NCBI RefSeq assembly: GCF_024713975.1
Contig: NC_091112.1
Coordinates: forward strand, 8,269,501 to 8,333,500
DNA: 64,000 bases
Direction of reading: 5' to 3'
From: Paralichthys olivaceus
Taxonomy: Eukaryota > Chordata > Actinopteri > Pleuronectiformes > Paralichthyidae
Program-made: the position numbers and the translations under genes
Shown here: positions 10,663-33,727 of the stretch, piece by piece
How the letters are laid out: each line of letters opens with the position of its first letter
Position numbering within the stretch: the first letter of the stretch is position 1
The notes under the pieces: model-generated
Database searches by the model: none
The model's input: the letters and a program-made list of their open reading frames with translations, nothing else
Told to the model about the DNA's origin: nothing

Positions 10663-13600
10663 GTGAGTGTTTGTTCAAAAACAAGACATTTAAACCCAGA
10701 AGTCGCCATCGTTCGGTGACGAGATCGCAACAAACGAGAACTTCCTCCTCTGCGGGGCTTGACGAGAGGCTAGCAGCGTTTAGCTTCGTTAGCTTGTAAA
10801 GTCCCATCGTTGAAACTACAGGGGCGGCAGGAATCCCGCAGCTTTTACCCTCCGCGTGAAGTGTCCGCTGATGTAGACTCGGATCATGTTTGAGTGTCGA
10901 TGTAATAATGTGATGAGCGAGTAAAAAGCCCGCAGCTCAGCCGGTGAGAAACTCTCTGGGCAGTTCAAGTTGCTCTCTTAGCTCCCTGCTAGCCAAATCT
11001 GGTTAGCTTAGCAGGCTAGCTGTTTAGCCAGGTGGAAAGTGTAAACAAAATGTGTGCGAGACTGTGTCGAGCATCAGATGACGTCTCTGCTCAACGATCT
11101 TCTCCTTCGTTGTGTTATTAGTGTGATTACTCCTAAAACAAGATGCGTTTAAAGCTCAATGGGTTCTTCTGTTGTTTTACTTGCTGAGATAGAATTTATC
11201 CTCTATACCGTCATGTCTTCAGTTTTATTACACTCACGGTTTAAGGATCAAATTCATTATACGTAAGACATGCAAACCTTCTTATGTATTTATTTATTAT
11301 AATTTTCTGGAACAGGATCGTGCAACTCAGCTCTTATTATTCTTACTTTCATTATGAGTCCCCCATGTTTTAATGCATTTGTCAATAATCATGTGTGGTT
11401 ATAGTATAATCATGTAATGGTTTAGAAATATTGTACATTGCGAAAGACCAAACGTTTTTATAGCTGCTTTACAAATTCATGACTAGTTTGTTAAAGGACA
11501 CTTATTAAATGTTTATGAATGTTTGTCATCTATTTATGTCCATTTCATTCTCTTTTTTGTACTGATTAGTGTAACTTAAAAGCAAAGTCTGTTTTATTTA
11601 ATATACTGTGAATGTTGGTGATGTTGTACAAAGTCAGAACTGTGAAAGCATCTCTCTTTATTAATGTTTAATATGTTATTTATACACTAATAATCAATTA
11701 ATACTGGTTTTCATTCTTAATGGGGATGAGCTTCATGTAAAAAAAAATATTTTATTAAATTTCTGTCATGACTGTGATTGTGCCGTTGTTAAACTCAAGC
11801 ATGCTTCAGTAAATTGAGATCATCACAGACAATGTTTTTCTGTTGTCACTTTCATGGCACAGTCAACATTGTTTTTTCCTGAATAGATATCCTATCAACT
11901 GCTGGGCACAGTCCGCCTGTATTTGCTGTGTGACTTTTACAGCTTGCATGCTAAATTTGTCCAAGCCTTCCTCACCTGAGCTTTCTGTCAATGAGTCACG
12001 ATGCTTTGTTTCCTCCTGACAACGTGTTACTGTTTAACTTAACCAATCTCAGCCTCCCACTCAGCGAATGCAACTAAAATGAAATTCCATGCTTAGAAGT
12101 TTGGTGAAACCTTTATATTCGATCGAACTGATGTGTCTCACCATGTTTTTCATTTTCACTGCAGAAATTTTCTGCTTAAATTTACTTGCTAATATTAACA
12201 TATAAGATGACTTTAAGCACCTTATATTGCTTTATATGCTAGAATATAAGCCCAGAATTATATTTCTTTGTATTTTAAATTCATATTTAAGCATTTGAAT
12301 ATACCAAAAAAATGGTTTATAAAACCATCACTGGCTGCCCACCCTCAGCCTGAACTAGTTAAAGGTTAACTGACCTAAATTTGGCGACCAGTTATGCAGG
12401 GGCCATTATCCACCTGTACAGAACAGTTCCAATTACTCTTTAGAGTCAAAATGTTTTATGTTAAGCTGTTTTTGTATGATCCAGTGCCCAACGCTCCTCT
12501 ACAATCAGTGTGACATAGACACACAAGACCAATGGGCTGTGAACTGAAGCAAACATTTGCTTTTTTGCAATAATCTGCAAGCCCGGGTCCTGATCTAGAC
12601 TTTGAATGTTTGCATGAGCTAGCAAACATTTGTGCACCAGGAACACATCTTTAGTTACGATTGGTCTGTAAAATATGTGCGGTTTTGTTATGTGGGACCA
12701 ATTAGAAGAAGTTTGTGGTTATCTTGAAATTTTTGTAAACCTTGAACAGCTGCCCAGCCTCAGAGGCAACTAAAGATTTTCTGATTTCAACATGAAACGA
12801 GATGACTAATAAGATCAAAAAGCTCTTTTCGTTTCCCACACATCTCTTCAAATTCAAATTTTCTGGTTGAATTAATTCAAACACTTTCAAATCAGTGGCT
12901 TTGATTAAACCGTGAGACGAGTACTACTGGTGAATTGTGAATAGCTGTTGGTGTCTCTTTCCTCCTTCATTGTAGGACAGAATGGAGCAGGGCTGTCACC
13001 GCCATCACACCACCCATCAGCTTCCTACTCCCCTGCTGTTTGGGGTGAAAAGCCTGTTGCAGTAGAGAGCGTCATGGTGTGTGTTGATCTGAGTGGGGTC
13101 AGGTCGATGAGGGCTGATTATTGTGATGTAATAGATTTATCGTTATCTTTGCACAGCTCTGGATGGAGTGGATTCACCCACTACTCTTCTGTCTTATATG
13201 AAAATTAATTGAATCTAGCTTTTGGTGGTTTTCTGCAGGCAGGCATTATTCTAAATGGCTTGACTATTCTGGTTCAGACAAGGACAGTTAACCTAAGTCT
13301 GTATTGAGCGTAGACCACAGGGAGGTCACATGATGAATTTTCCACTGGGTGATATATATGTCCTGCCCCCTGCATGCTCCTGTTCCGTGTTCTTCATATG
13401 TAAAAGACAAACTCTGGACCCAATTTAGCGGACATTTTCCAGAATTCATGTCTGAAAATAGCTTAACATGCAAATGGAATTTCCTCATACAAACATAAAT
13501 CAGAAGGTTTTATTTCGGTATTTGACATTTAATAGAGAAAATGTAAAATAATAACTTCCTGTTCGATTTGCTTTTTGACATGATAATCAATTTTTTAGTG

Positions 13601-16600
13601 CCATAAATATTTAATTTGCATCCTCACCATTAGTAACAGTGACATTTGAATAAAACTGTTGCCTCATCGGATACAGTGGAAAAGTACCATCCCCTGCTGG
13701 CTCTTAATCTGACTGTTTACTAAATAGTGCTAAAAGCAGCCTTAGAGGTATGCACTCCACTGTCTCCTGTCCCCACTATGTCCAACATCACACATTATTA
13801 TTATATCGTGGCTGACAGTTGAAGGACTAAACAGAGATTCATTAAGCTACTTGGTTGTTTCGATGTCCCGCTGATAGAAAGTTGGCCTGATGAGTGCAGG
13901 CCAGTCTAACGATAACTTTTTATTGCTTTATGAATTTGCTCAGAGGAACGATGCTTTCAAATATTGTAACGGTTTAAAACACTTAAATATTACAGCTAGA
14001 TAAACAAAATAATGTCAAAAGCGTTTGTTGTCCAGTCTCTGGGCTGTTCCTCTGTACATAGTTGTAATAAATGGATGCATTGTCATGATCAGGAAGTCTG
14101 TCCTCCAGCTGGAATGTCAGCGGAAATTAGTGTACGTGATGAACACTTTGCCGAAGAATACTTTTACTGGTTTGAAGTCGTGGAACCCGCTCATTGAACG
14201 AGTGATTGCTTTGAAAGTAGGAGTTTGTATATAGAATCCCACCTTCACTTATATTTAGACTGAGGCATTGAGAAACAGCAGAGCAGTTTTTTCTTTATAG
14301 ACTTCCCACCAGACAGCACTGACATGTTTATTTATCAACTGTCAAATATCCTGCTGAGTATTTGTCACAGTTCTTTATTAACAAAAGTCTAAGCATAATG
14401 TTGTGTAGGTTCTATTAACATTTCAGATTCTAGTCATTCTTAAATATCAACTTTGGATTAAGAATACCAGTCTTGGACAGGTAATAATGGGTTTCAGGTC
14501 AGCATAAGGTTATATATTTTTTAATGCATGCTGCTATGTCTTCACTGCTGGCTTGTTTTGTTTAAGCTTCAGCTCTCCTGTTTACTTTGGAAATAATAAG
14601 CACTGCGTGCAACATTCTTAGTGTGAATATTCGGGAAAGGATGTTTCTTTTGGAGGCAGGCATGTTCTGTTTATGGCTTATTAATAGTCCTAAAAATGTT
14701 CAAATGCTGCTTGTGAAACTGGGTTAGACACACCAGCATGCAGTCATAGACCTGCAGCACAAATTGTTCCCTTGCATTTTGGTTATACACCTTATTGTCT
14801 CTTTGTGAAATTACAGGCAGTGGAAACCTGGATTTATTTAGTTTTTTGCAGTGCAGGAGCCAACATGTTATTGCTCTGTGGTCTGCAGGGCTAAACTTGT
14901 TAAAACCGTTACCACTGAAGACTCAGGTGACACATTTTGTTGCTATTTTTTCCCTCATCCATCTTGACACACAGATTTTAATGTGACTTCTTAAAAACCA
15001 TAACATGCTGACCTTGCATTGACCTGTCTCTCCAGAAGAAAACCGCCAGTTTAAAGCACATTACACCGGTAATCATGATAATAGCATCAACCGAAGCAAA
15101 CTCTTTGTAGAGCTGACAGAAGGTTGAAACCATTTATTCTGCTGCGGTAAGCTCCGTGCCCTGGGGTTGTCTCAGGAACTGGGACAACATCCCAGTGTGT
15201 GAGCCATGGTTGCATGTGATTGCCCCTGAGCCCTAGAACTTGAATACATGCATGGGCATACACACACAAAGACACAATGACACACTGACCACAGTCACAT
15301 GGAAAGTCCCACTCACTTATTCGTAGTCAGTACAGAGCTGAGGCTTTTCCAGTTTAATTACTCCTGGGGAGTGTAATTTCACATCGACTTGTGGGTTGCT
15401 TGAAATTGCTCCTCAGTCTTGTTAAAGTTTCCTCTCATGCACATGATTTGGTGGTTTGAACTTTTATGATGAGCTTTGTTATGATGTTAAATTATAGTGT
15501 GAGGACATCACACTGCAAAGTTACCTTCATGCCTAACCAAACCAAACATCCTCTGGTTTTCTTGGTCATGATACAGCTCAGAGCCAGCATACTCATCTGT
15601 TGACTGTTGAGATCATTCTGATGGTATTTAAAGATTAAAGATGTTACCTGATCATCTGAAGATCTTATTTCATGAAGGTTGACAGGGGTCTCATCTACAC
15701 CGTGAGACACAATGTGTCCAGTGGCATCAGAAGGTGGTTTCCCAGCAAAAGGTCCAAGAACATTTAATGTCCTGAGAAACGATGACCTCTTCATTTCCCT
15801 TGGGTGAAAGTTCCTCCAGCACATGGTGATTTGTGTTTCCACAGCGGGGCTGAAGTCGTGTGAATATTAAAGCAACTTATTTAGCTGACGTATTAAAAGC
15901 ACAATCTTTTTTGTGCAATGCAGATATGGACAACAAAGCCTGAACTTCTGGTCCATCGGATCAAAAAACTCAGGCTGATTCATTTTGATCATTGACGGGC
16001 ACAAACTAAAAGCAAAACAAAATGTTTGCAGACATATAACAGAGAGAAAACATTATCAGTCAGTTGACATTCAGTGCCGCAAGCCAAAATCAGGAAGTTC
16101 ATGAGCCTTAAGAAAGTCTGGCCTCCCGAGCAGGGACTTTCTTTTGTTAAGGAGTAGAATCTCCCATGAACTTGATTTAGACTTTGGTTTCTTTAATATA
16201 AACTTTGATAGAAGAACTGATATTTCAAAAAAATTCCTTCTCCTCAGGGAAACTCCGATATGTGACGATATTGCCCCAGGGAGCTTGGCTCAGAGCCCTA
16301 CAACTCGAGTGAAATAATTGAGTGAATGATAATACTTAATTGTCTGGCACATCTTAAGTTTGTCTTGTATCACAGCAGCAGCTTTTTACAACATAAAATA
16401 CAAGAATTTAGACAAAACCTACTAAGGATACATACATTTATGAAGTGGATTCAATTGAGGTGGTGGATCCAGTAATTTCTTCACTTTAACATGGTATGAT
16501 AGGGCATAAGCCTTGGCAGAGGCTTGCACTTTTCAAAGTGGCCCTCTAGGTACTTTTCGGATCGACTGGTGCACGAAAGAGTGTTTCAGTCTGACACTGT

Positions 16601-18774
16601 TAAATTGTGGAATCCTGTCTCTTCGGTTTAATGGTAACAATTCATATTCTCTGTTCAAAACATGATTATTCAACAGCCTTAAAATGTTAATGTGGTATCC
16701 TGAGTCATAGCGTTTCTCAAGGGGTTTTCCAAAAATCTTTGACCAGCTTTTCATTTGGCTTTCAAAGGCAAACTACTTTGTACCACGTAGTATTACAGTA
16801 CTGTAAGACGCTCAAAATGACAAAAGTAACAAAACAAAACAAAAGAATTTTCCTACTCGCTCCAAATGACCTCAGATACTTTGTGGACGACAGATGGCCA
16901 ACCGCACCCAAGTATTTGTATGAAGATAGCTTTTTTTATTTGGAGTTTTATTGGAAGCAGATGCACTCACTGTCTGATGTATCACCTCGTGGTTCCTCCA
17001 TCGCTGAAATTTCAGATGTGCTGACTTCGGTTTTCAAATGTGACTTTGAAACTTTCAGAGCCATTTAAAACATTATTCTTTACAACTTGGCTTTGACGCT
17101 AATGGCTCGATGAGATGCAATTATGGTTGACAGGCTTTTTTCTTCAAGTTTATCTTTAGAACACAGTTAACTATGCACATTCCTCCAAGGCTCTTGGAAC
17201 GACGAGGCCAACTTTTTAGTTTTTGTTGTACACGGAACACATTTGGGTGTAAGATCAAAAGATGAATGTGAATACAAGTTTAGAATTTCAGCTTTTATTT
17301 CCTGGAATAGTTGATGCAAAAACCAGTATACAAAGGGTTAACATACTTTCATCTCATATCTACATCTGTGTTACATGATAGGACAAATAGATATCTTCCT
17401 TTTACGCTGGCGGCCATATTTAGAGCTTCTCAATTGTGTCAAGAGGCAGTTTAGATGATCACATTTTACAACCAGCATCAGATGGACTCTCGAGTGCACA
17501 TCAAGTGACCACTTGTGATAAGATCATGGCTCGACAGAAAAAAACAAATTAACACTCAGCTAGATAAAAGGATTGAAGTGGCATTTTGGTCCCTCAGCTT
17601 TGTCTGAGTTGTTTATTACACTCTTAAATATGAATACGTCCACACTTCACAGACCAGGCGTCAGACTAAAGGCCTCTGGCTGTGAAGTCCTTTAAAGAAA
17701 AAAAAAACTCTTAACACAGAAGTATCTGTAATTAAAGTTAACTGCTGTCTACTTGTCCTCACGAGGAAAGAAAAACCGCAGGCAGTCAGACAGGTTTTTA
17801 GGTTATGAGACTGAGCCGTTGCAGGATCGCTGCCCCTGTTTAGATTTACTGTCGGTCACCTCTTGGTTTCCTTGGTGCATAAGCAGAGAGAGAAGTCGGA
17901 TAAAGTGAACATATTAAACATACATGAATGTTTAGAACCGGCCTAAAAAACAGACAGGTATTACAAGTAAAGTCAGTTATAGTTTTCATGCGTCAAGCTT
18001 TTTTTTTTACAACTGGAATCTTTGTGTTGTAAAAAGGATGATGCAATTTATTTTCAACATCTGTTTGGATTTTATAACCTTGAAAATGCACTTTCCTCTG
18101 TTCAGTGGTCTTATTGGCTAATTAGACTAACTATTAATCCTGAACCTGATTAAATTCACATATGCTGCACTTTCTACATTATTCTTGGCTGTAGCTCAAG
18201 AAATCCGGGGTTGTGTCCCTTTCCGAAACGCAATTTTTTTTTTAGCAGGGAATTTGTTCGTCAGTAATTGAAAGTCTGTAGTATGTCTAGTGTGGATGTA
18301 TGTCCGCACTACAGAAACTCTGCCCTCGCAGATGATGAGTTATCCTGAAGGTTGTTCACATCATAAAATACGACCATGTGGGAGCACTTGAGTGTAGGTG
18401 CGGCCGCACAGCTGTGGCCACATGTGAGATCTATCGTGGAAGATTTTGACTTGTTTTGTCCAGCACTTGACTAACGCACACTCTGGGGAAAGCCTGCAGT
18501 TGTGTATGCAAGCAGGCCAATATGCGTACATGGAAGACATGACTGAACAAAGTGTTTGCAGTCTGCAAAAGCAAACTAAGACGAAGACTTTGCTGATTAG
18601 ATTATTTCATATCTTAACTGTTGTATCCTCAGGAGATTAGTTGTTTTTCATCCTGAAGAACAGGTTTTGAATTTTACTTCCAAATGTTTCTGTTTTTTTA
18701 GCAGCACATTAAAACTTAATGCATTCAGCTGTGGTTCGGTATCTTATTTTCTGTTTTTCTTCTGTTCCTCTCAG
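10663..18774 (+). other. First intron of rnf19a (8.1 kb)
   Basis: Mostly AT-rich unique-looking DNA. Scattered open frames (for example 15842-15492 minus and 16739-17068 plus) have no recognisable domain or codon signature. A degenerate dispersed-repeat fragment lies near 17440-17525. No nested gene recognised. Confidence 0.5.
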
Positions 18775-19016
18775 GTTGGTGTCCCATATCCTCGCCCCTT
18801 CATCACTGTGGTTTACACCTGGGACAGACCATACCACGTTCTTCAAAACCTCCTATACTAGCTTCAAGCCGCTATGTCCTAGCTAACAGCAGCCCCACTC
18901 CCTTCCCCAAACACCTTGTCCCTTCAAACCCAATCCCTCTCTCCCCTCCGCTGTCCCACATCCCCTCTCCTGATGTGGTAATTTCTGGTGCTAACACAAG
19001 CATAGCCCCTTCTGGA

Positions 19017-27458
<8,442 letters not shown>

Positions 27459-28640
27459 AGCATCGTCACCACTGCTCGCTCAGTTAGCCTTATCACCTAA
27501 TTTCACTCTTAAACCGAAGCAGCCGATTCTTCTACGGAAGCTGGTGGTCGATATTATTATACAATATTTTTATCTGCTGCGGAGGCAGAAATATTACGTG
27601 AATGTGAGACTGTACAGTTACAGAGACGTTTGAGGTAGAGAGAGATTTGTGAATAACAAAGTGAACAGGAGCACAGTAAAGTCAAAGCAGGTTGTTTTGT
27701 GCCGTTGAGAGGCACGGTGTGTGAAGCTGGAGCAGCAGGTTCTATAGGAGGTAGCACTGAATGTAAGTGGACAGGTGTAAAGCAGGTTATCAAGGTGGTG
27801 AGATACTACAGGAGGCTGTTAATCTACCAAGCTAGTCCTTGGATTATTTTCTGAATCCAGCCTCCAGTTTCTATCTGGAGAGCTTCAGTAAATATCTGAT
27901 ATTCCTAGCAAACTGAGCTGCTATTATAAATAAAGCATCACCTTTTCTCCTTCTTCACGCCTGCAAAAAAACCAGGATTCCCTCCATGATTTTTGCTTGA
28001 ATCAGGGAGGGAGACGCCATCACTGTGGTCCACCGCTGTGCCACCGCTTCATTCTGTGACTTCTTAATGGTGCGAAACACCACAGGTTAAAGAATTGTTC
28101 GATCCTCCATCAATTCGAGCGTCTAAACCTGAACCTGAGCGGGACCAGTCCGTACAGTAGCATATTTTATTTTTCCATAATCATCTATAAAGAACTGATT
28201 ATTATTATTGCTTTTGTTTTAAAATGTGACCTGTGTGTTTTAGCTCTGTGTGTTTGCTTTATTTTCCATTTTGGGAAAGTTGGTTTTTAATGTTGAAGCC
28301 CTGTGTTGGGTCCAGTAAAACTTTAGTAAAATCGGGCAGGTATTAAGTTGAAAGACTCAAACCGTAGCCCTTAATTTTTATTTGTAGTTATTTTTTAGAC
28401 TGTCTGAAGTGGTAAAAAATATTTGTGGTTGCATCTGTGCAAATGTAACCAATTTTTCACTACATTTATTTTTCACTGCCACTTTCATTCGAGAGGTGTA
28501 TTCAAAAAAAAAGTCATTTTACATTATTCCTGAGAAATGCAAAAAACAAACTTTATGTAGGTGTAGCATTTCTTAAACATCACTTAAACTGGAACACTGT
28601 CCAAACAATATGTATTTGCAATAATAAAATAAAGCTTTCA
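27459..28640 (+). other. rnf19a 3' UTR with polyadenylation signals
   Basis: Overlapping AATAAA hexamers at 28623-28633 are followed by a T/G-rich stretch, a likely cleavage region. A further AATAAA at 29604 could give a longer form. No coding potential. Confidence 0.6.
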
Positions 28641-29874
28641 AGATGTGGCTGATCAAAGAAACACATCTACACTTATTTCCAAAAAAGGTTTCTTGTGCCA
28701 TGAGAAACTCTTCTTTAGTATGAGAGCACATCCATCTGTCAGTGGTTTAATCTTCACTAATGAATGTACAGTAATAATGTTACAACTTTGATTCTCCCTT
28801 ATTAACATCTGAATCAAAATATTATTTTCTAAATCAGACCTCATGGTCTTTTCTTAATGATTGATGCAAATAATTTTGTATTTGATATTTGTTGGACCTA
28901 CAGTGCCTTTCAAGGGGGAAAAAAAATCCTTTGTATAGTGTTTTTATTTTCATCTAAATTCCTCGTTCTGTGTGTCTTCAAATGATAAACATAAAAATCA
29001 TAAAGAGTATGAAAAATTGGAAAATGTTTGAAAGGGCATAAAACCTGGTGCTAAATACCAGAGACTGTGCTCAGACCACTGCAGTGGTGGTATCTGAACG
29101 TTTTCCATTAAATCCACTTTAATACATGATGAGTTAAGTCCATGAGTCAAAAAGAAAAGACACAAGTTGACCTGATGATACAGCATTGGAGTAAAATCTA
29201 GTTTGGGGCATCACTGTAAATTTTACCACCAAAATGTGTTGTTAATTTTTCGGAACAATAATTTGGAGAACATTTCTCTAAAGTAGCCAAAGTCTCAGAG
29301 TTGATAGAGGCAATAAAACCTTTTTAACCAAAGCAATCAGCAGCGTGAGGTTAACTAAACTACAGCTTGTGTTCAGCCGCTGCAGTAAAGAGCTGATTAT
29401 CTCCGCCCCAGCTGCAGGATATTCCCACTTTATTTATGTTTATGAAAACCAATGTTTGATTCCTGTGAGTTTTATATTATTATTTGAAGACGAGTGCCAG
29501 GTCTATTTTTCAACTTGGTCAAAATCAGCGTATGCTATTTCGAAAAGTATATATTTCCTAATTATTTGCTTTGTAATGTGCATGTTAATGCATATTCTTA
29601 AACAATAAAATCCTCAATCAAGCTTTGTTGTCTGTTTGTTCATTTGGACAAAGGATTAGACATTCACTCTTCACTCGGCTGTGCAGAATTACTGTTGATC
29701 TAAGAAGTTTAGATTGAGCAATTGTGGTTTAAGGAAAGAATCTTATCAGAGGAGAGAAAATCATAAACGTAACTGTATTTATTTTGACTCATTTCCTTTT
29801 AGCTGAACATTTAGTGAAATCAGAATTGAGTGAACTTTAAATAAGAAAGGCACATTAAAGCGTACACATTGCAC
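28641..29874. other. Intergenic DNA between converging rnf19a and spag1-like genes
   Basis: AT-rich; no gene recognised. A plus-strand AATAAA at 29604 and a minus-strand AATAAA at 29880-29875 suggest alternative transcript ends facing each other. Confidence 0.5.
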
Positions 29875-32163
29875 TTTATTATTTACATCTGCATTCCAAC
29901 TATTTACATACAGTACATGCTTTTACATTCCAAGAAGCAAGACAAACAATGTCTGGAACGCTGGAGCCTCACGTCAAGTGTTTTCATTTCTATTAGATTT
30001 TTATGCTTTTATTTGGACAACAAAAACAAGAAAATGAGATAAAGCCAGAAAGTTTAGGCTGGACATGAAAACGTCAACATAGAAAGCAGACGTGAAATAA
30101 AAGCTGTGGCACGTTGTGCTTTAAAAACATTCACACTTGAAAACCTGCTCCCTCACACAGGAGATTTCAATTGTAGTTAATCAGCTGCGACACTGGGCGG
30201 AGCTTTGTTAACTCCAGAGTGGATCAGGTACAGTGAGCGTTAACAGGAGGAGAAGCGTGTCTGTGTGGGGGCCTTTAAAATGCAGTCGGATCATAGAATG
30301 TACATAGAGATGGACGACATGACAGCCTCCCAAAACTCCCAAATTATCTTAATTACCCCACCTCCTCCATGTTAGTCGATGGAACATGGACCAAACTTAA
30401 AAAGTCAAAGTACACAACAAATACATTTTCTTAAAGATGTGTTCGGTTGTTTAAGGTAGTTCCAAGCTGATGTGTGTTCAAGTTTTCATTTTTCCAGTAA
30501 GTTTGGTTTTAATTAGTGTTTTTAAGCCAATAAATTAAGGGGACATTTTTTAACTCAAACTGAAAGAGCAAAGCCAGACTGAGGGTAAGGGGAGAAAAAA
30601 AGCTACTTGAGACAATATTGATCGAAAATGAGGACATTCAGCCAATTAATGAAGGAATGAAGTTCAGTTAATTCAGACTGAAATTAGCCTCCAAGGAACT
30701 TAACGCTCAATAAACTTTAAGGCAGAATCCCTGACTTCAGCCACTTCAGCTTCAGGAGTTTAACACTTTTGCTTGGAGTGGAATCAATAGTTTGGTTCTG
30801 TAGAGACGTATATTATCACTGTACAGTTATTTTCCTGTGATGTTCTTATAGGATTGTGAATGAATACAACCGAAACATGTTGCTTCTGTCCTTGTTGGAG
30901 CTGGGAGGTTGAAGATGAAGCAGGAGATTAGTCAACATTCACAACTGAACCTGAGACCTACGGTAAGTCTTACAGTACACGAGTGCACATTTATCTAAAA
31001 CCAGTAAAGCGACAACCTCTTGATTGACTTATCACCGAGCGTATGCACCGAGCTCCTAATTGATTGGATATTCTAACTTCAATGACTATTTTACCATCTT
31101 ATAATTCCAGTTAAGTCAGTGGTTTGTGGTGAGTTGTTGGCTTGTCTTCTTAAATTAGCAGCAGATGTCATAATAATCGTAAACGGTGACATGTCTTAAA
31201 TCGTAGCTGGAAGAGTTTGAACCCTGGTTACAAAGAGAATGTACCAGATAATGACCTGCTGACCTTTTCCCATCTTTCTGGGCCTTCAGTATCCTGACGA
31301 TAAAAATCCTATATTTTGTCATGATCTCAGTGAATCATTTTGAAACCAAACACAACGTCTTTAAAAACAATTCAGAGCAAAACTTTCTTGGCGTATTTCA
31401 TCCCAACCGGTAGAAATCTCAATAAGGCACTCGTTAGTACACACTCTCTCTCTTTCCTCATTTGACTTAAACAAATAACAGTGCTCTGCAGCCTGGTACA
31501 TGAATCAGTATGTACAGTATATTACATCATAATGAGAATGGTTTTATAGTGCAAGCAGGTCAAGTATTATGACATTAGCCTTTTTTTTTTTTTAACGAAG
31601 CTGCCCTCATTGCGTAAGGTTGTGCGCTCAGGAGTTATGGTGTGGTTTGAACACACGTTGCAGATGGTGCAGAGCTCAGTGGTTGTTCCAAGGAGCCTGT
31701 CGTTTCTGTTTTTCACACGTCTTACTCACTCGGGTTGATGGCTTTAAAAGAGTTTTTCTTCCAGAGCTGCTACAGTGCAGTGAGCGTCCACACCTTCATT
31801 CCTTTTCCTCTGCATTGATCCACAAAGGTCAAACCTATAGAGGACATCAGCAGAAGTTAGCCTTCCTGGAGGTTTTGTTACCTTCACCAAGGAGGTTATG
31901 TTTTCATTGCCGTTTGTTTGATTGTCTGACTATCAGCAGGATTACTCAAAAATAACTGAACAAATTTCCATTAAAGTATGTCGAGGCATGTGGCGTGACC
32001 AAAGGAAGAACCAGTTAAATTCTTGAGTGGCTGCAGATATTTTATTTCATTTTCTATAACATGGGGAGATGAGGCCTTAGCCATGCTGCAGCCATGCTGC
32101 AGGCATAGACTCTCCGAACACCTTCTAGTTGGTTGCTCGTCGTGAGATCATGTGTAACACACT
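29875..32163 (-). other. Possible spag1 3' UTR or terminal introns
   Basis: Downstream of the last recognised spag1 exon. I searched the minus strand for the C-terminal RPAP3-type domain of SPAG1 and did not see it. A degenerate dispersed repeat lies near 31875-32110. Confidence 0.35.
31875..32110. repeat. Degenerate dispersed repeat of the 'CCAAGGAGGTTATGTTTTCA' type
   Basis: Contains ACCAAGGAGGTTATGTTTTC, GTTTGTTTGATTGTCTG, AGCAGGATTACTCAAAAA, ACTGAACAAATTTCC and a TTTTCTATAACATGGGGAGA end. I recall this order of phrases from a very common teleost element. Related pieces lie at about 34425-34600 and 7745-7920. Confidence 0.75.
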
Positions 32164-32264
32164 TTAAATATGACCTTGTCTAGTGTGGGTTGTGGTGAGA
32201 TAAATGTCAGAGCTACCAACATTAAATCCAGCCAGCAGTAAAGAAATGCAAATCACAGCTCTAG

Positions 32265-32342
<78 letters not shown>

Positions 32343-33675
32343 ATGGCTCTCTCACCCTTGGTGTGTTTGCATTGCTGTCCATCAGACTCTGTCTCAGTAA
32401 ACTTGTCACCGCTTCAAGCTCCTGCTCAGCCTCCCGGACATTTGGATCCATCTGGAGGACTTCCTGGAGGTCGGTGCTGGCTGACAGATAGTCCTGGGTT
32501 TGTGACACACAGAGAAAATAAATTAAGATATACTTAGATGTGCAAACGCTTCTTATCCAAAATCTTCAAAAGAAAAAGAGGAGTGACAGGCACCTGTAAA
32601 CCTTTATGAGCCAGTGCTCGTCTGTAGAAGGCTTTCTTGTTTCCTGGCTCCAGCTGCAGAGCAGAGTCACAGTCCTGTTTGGCCTCTTGAAAATGATTCA
32701 GTTTCAGGAAGCAAATGGCTCTGGAATCAAACAGTGCAGTGTCAGGATTTTGCTGCAGTTAATGATATGTAGGACCAAGCTATATATGAGCTATCCCACA
32801 CTACAATTTAAATGTCTTAGTCAGAAATCTATGCTATTAAAATGAGACTTTTCACACTCACACAAAATGTACTTAAATATCTGAATATTATTACATTGTA
32901 TAATAATATTTTTGGGCCTGGTATAAGCCAGATTTAAGACGTTAACTGGTATCCTGTAATGCTCTACCTGTCACACACCCATACATCCTTGTTTTATTTA
33001 TATGTTCTCTATTATTAATGCCTCAATCTGCAAAGTAACAGACGTCTTTCTTATTTGCAGGAGTCTATAATTAAAACTACATCCACTTCTCAAAACACAA
33101 TTCACATTTAATTTTTGATAGACTTGTGTCCAGGGATCAACCAATTATAAAATGAGTGATAAAGTTGAAAAGGCTTCAACACCAGGGTGCTTTCCTTCCT
33201 ACCTGTTTGTGTAGAGAGCACATTCGTCTGGTTTTAAGGCGAGACATTCACTGTACTTCTCCAGAGCCTCCTGAAAGTTGCCTTTCTTCACCAGATCGTT
33301 GCCTTTCTGCTTCAGTAAAGTAAACTGGGACTCTTTTTTTCTGACTGTTGAAAGAAAAATGTATTAAACACTGAACCCGCTGAGGGAAACTGCAGTGATA
33401 TAATATTACTGTCTGTATAACAGTCAATATCCCTTTGATTGATCAAAAACAAATGGCAAGATGACAGAACTAGAAGCCATTAGAGGTCATGGATGGATAA
33501 AACATCAGGAGAAAATCGCATCGGATGCATTTGTCTTTAAAAGACGTTTCTGGCATCAGTTCAGCACACTGAGTTTTTCAAAGTATCGTCAATAAAGCCA
33601 TCAGTCAATCAGCAACCTGCTCACGGAGCTCTGCACTGTGCTGAGGAAGCCAATACGTCCATTGAGTTGTGGGGG

Positions 33676-33727
<52 letters not shown>

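Noticed and set aside
15492-15842. Minus-strand 116-codon open frame in the first intron of rnf19a
   Set aside because: No family resemblance seen; may be part of an old repeat.
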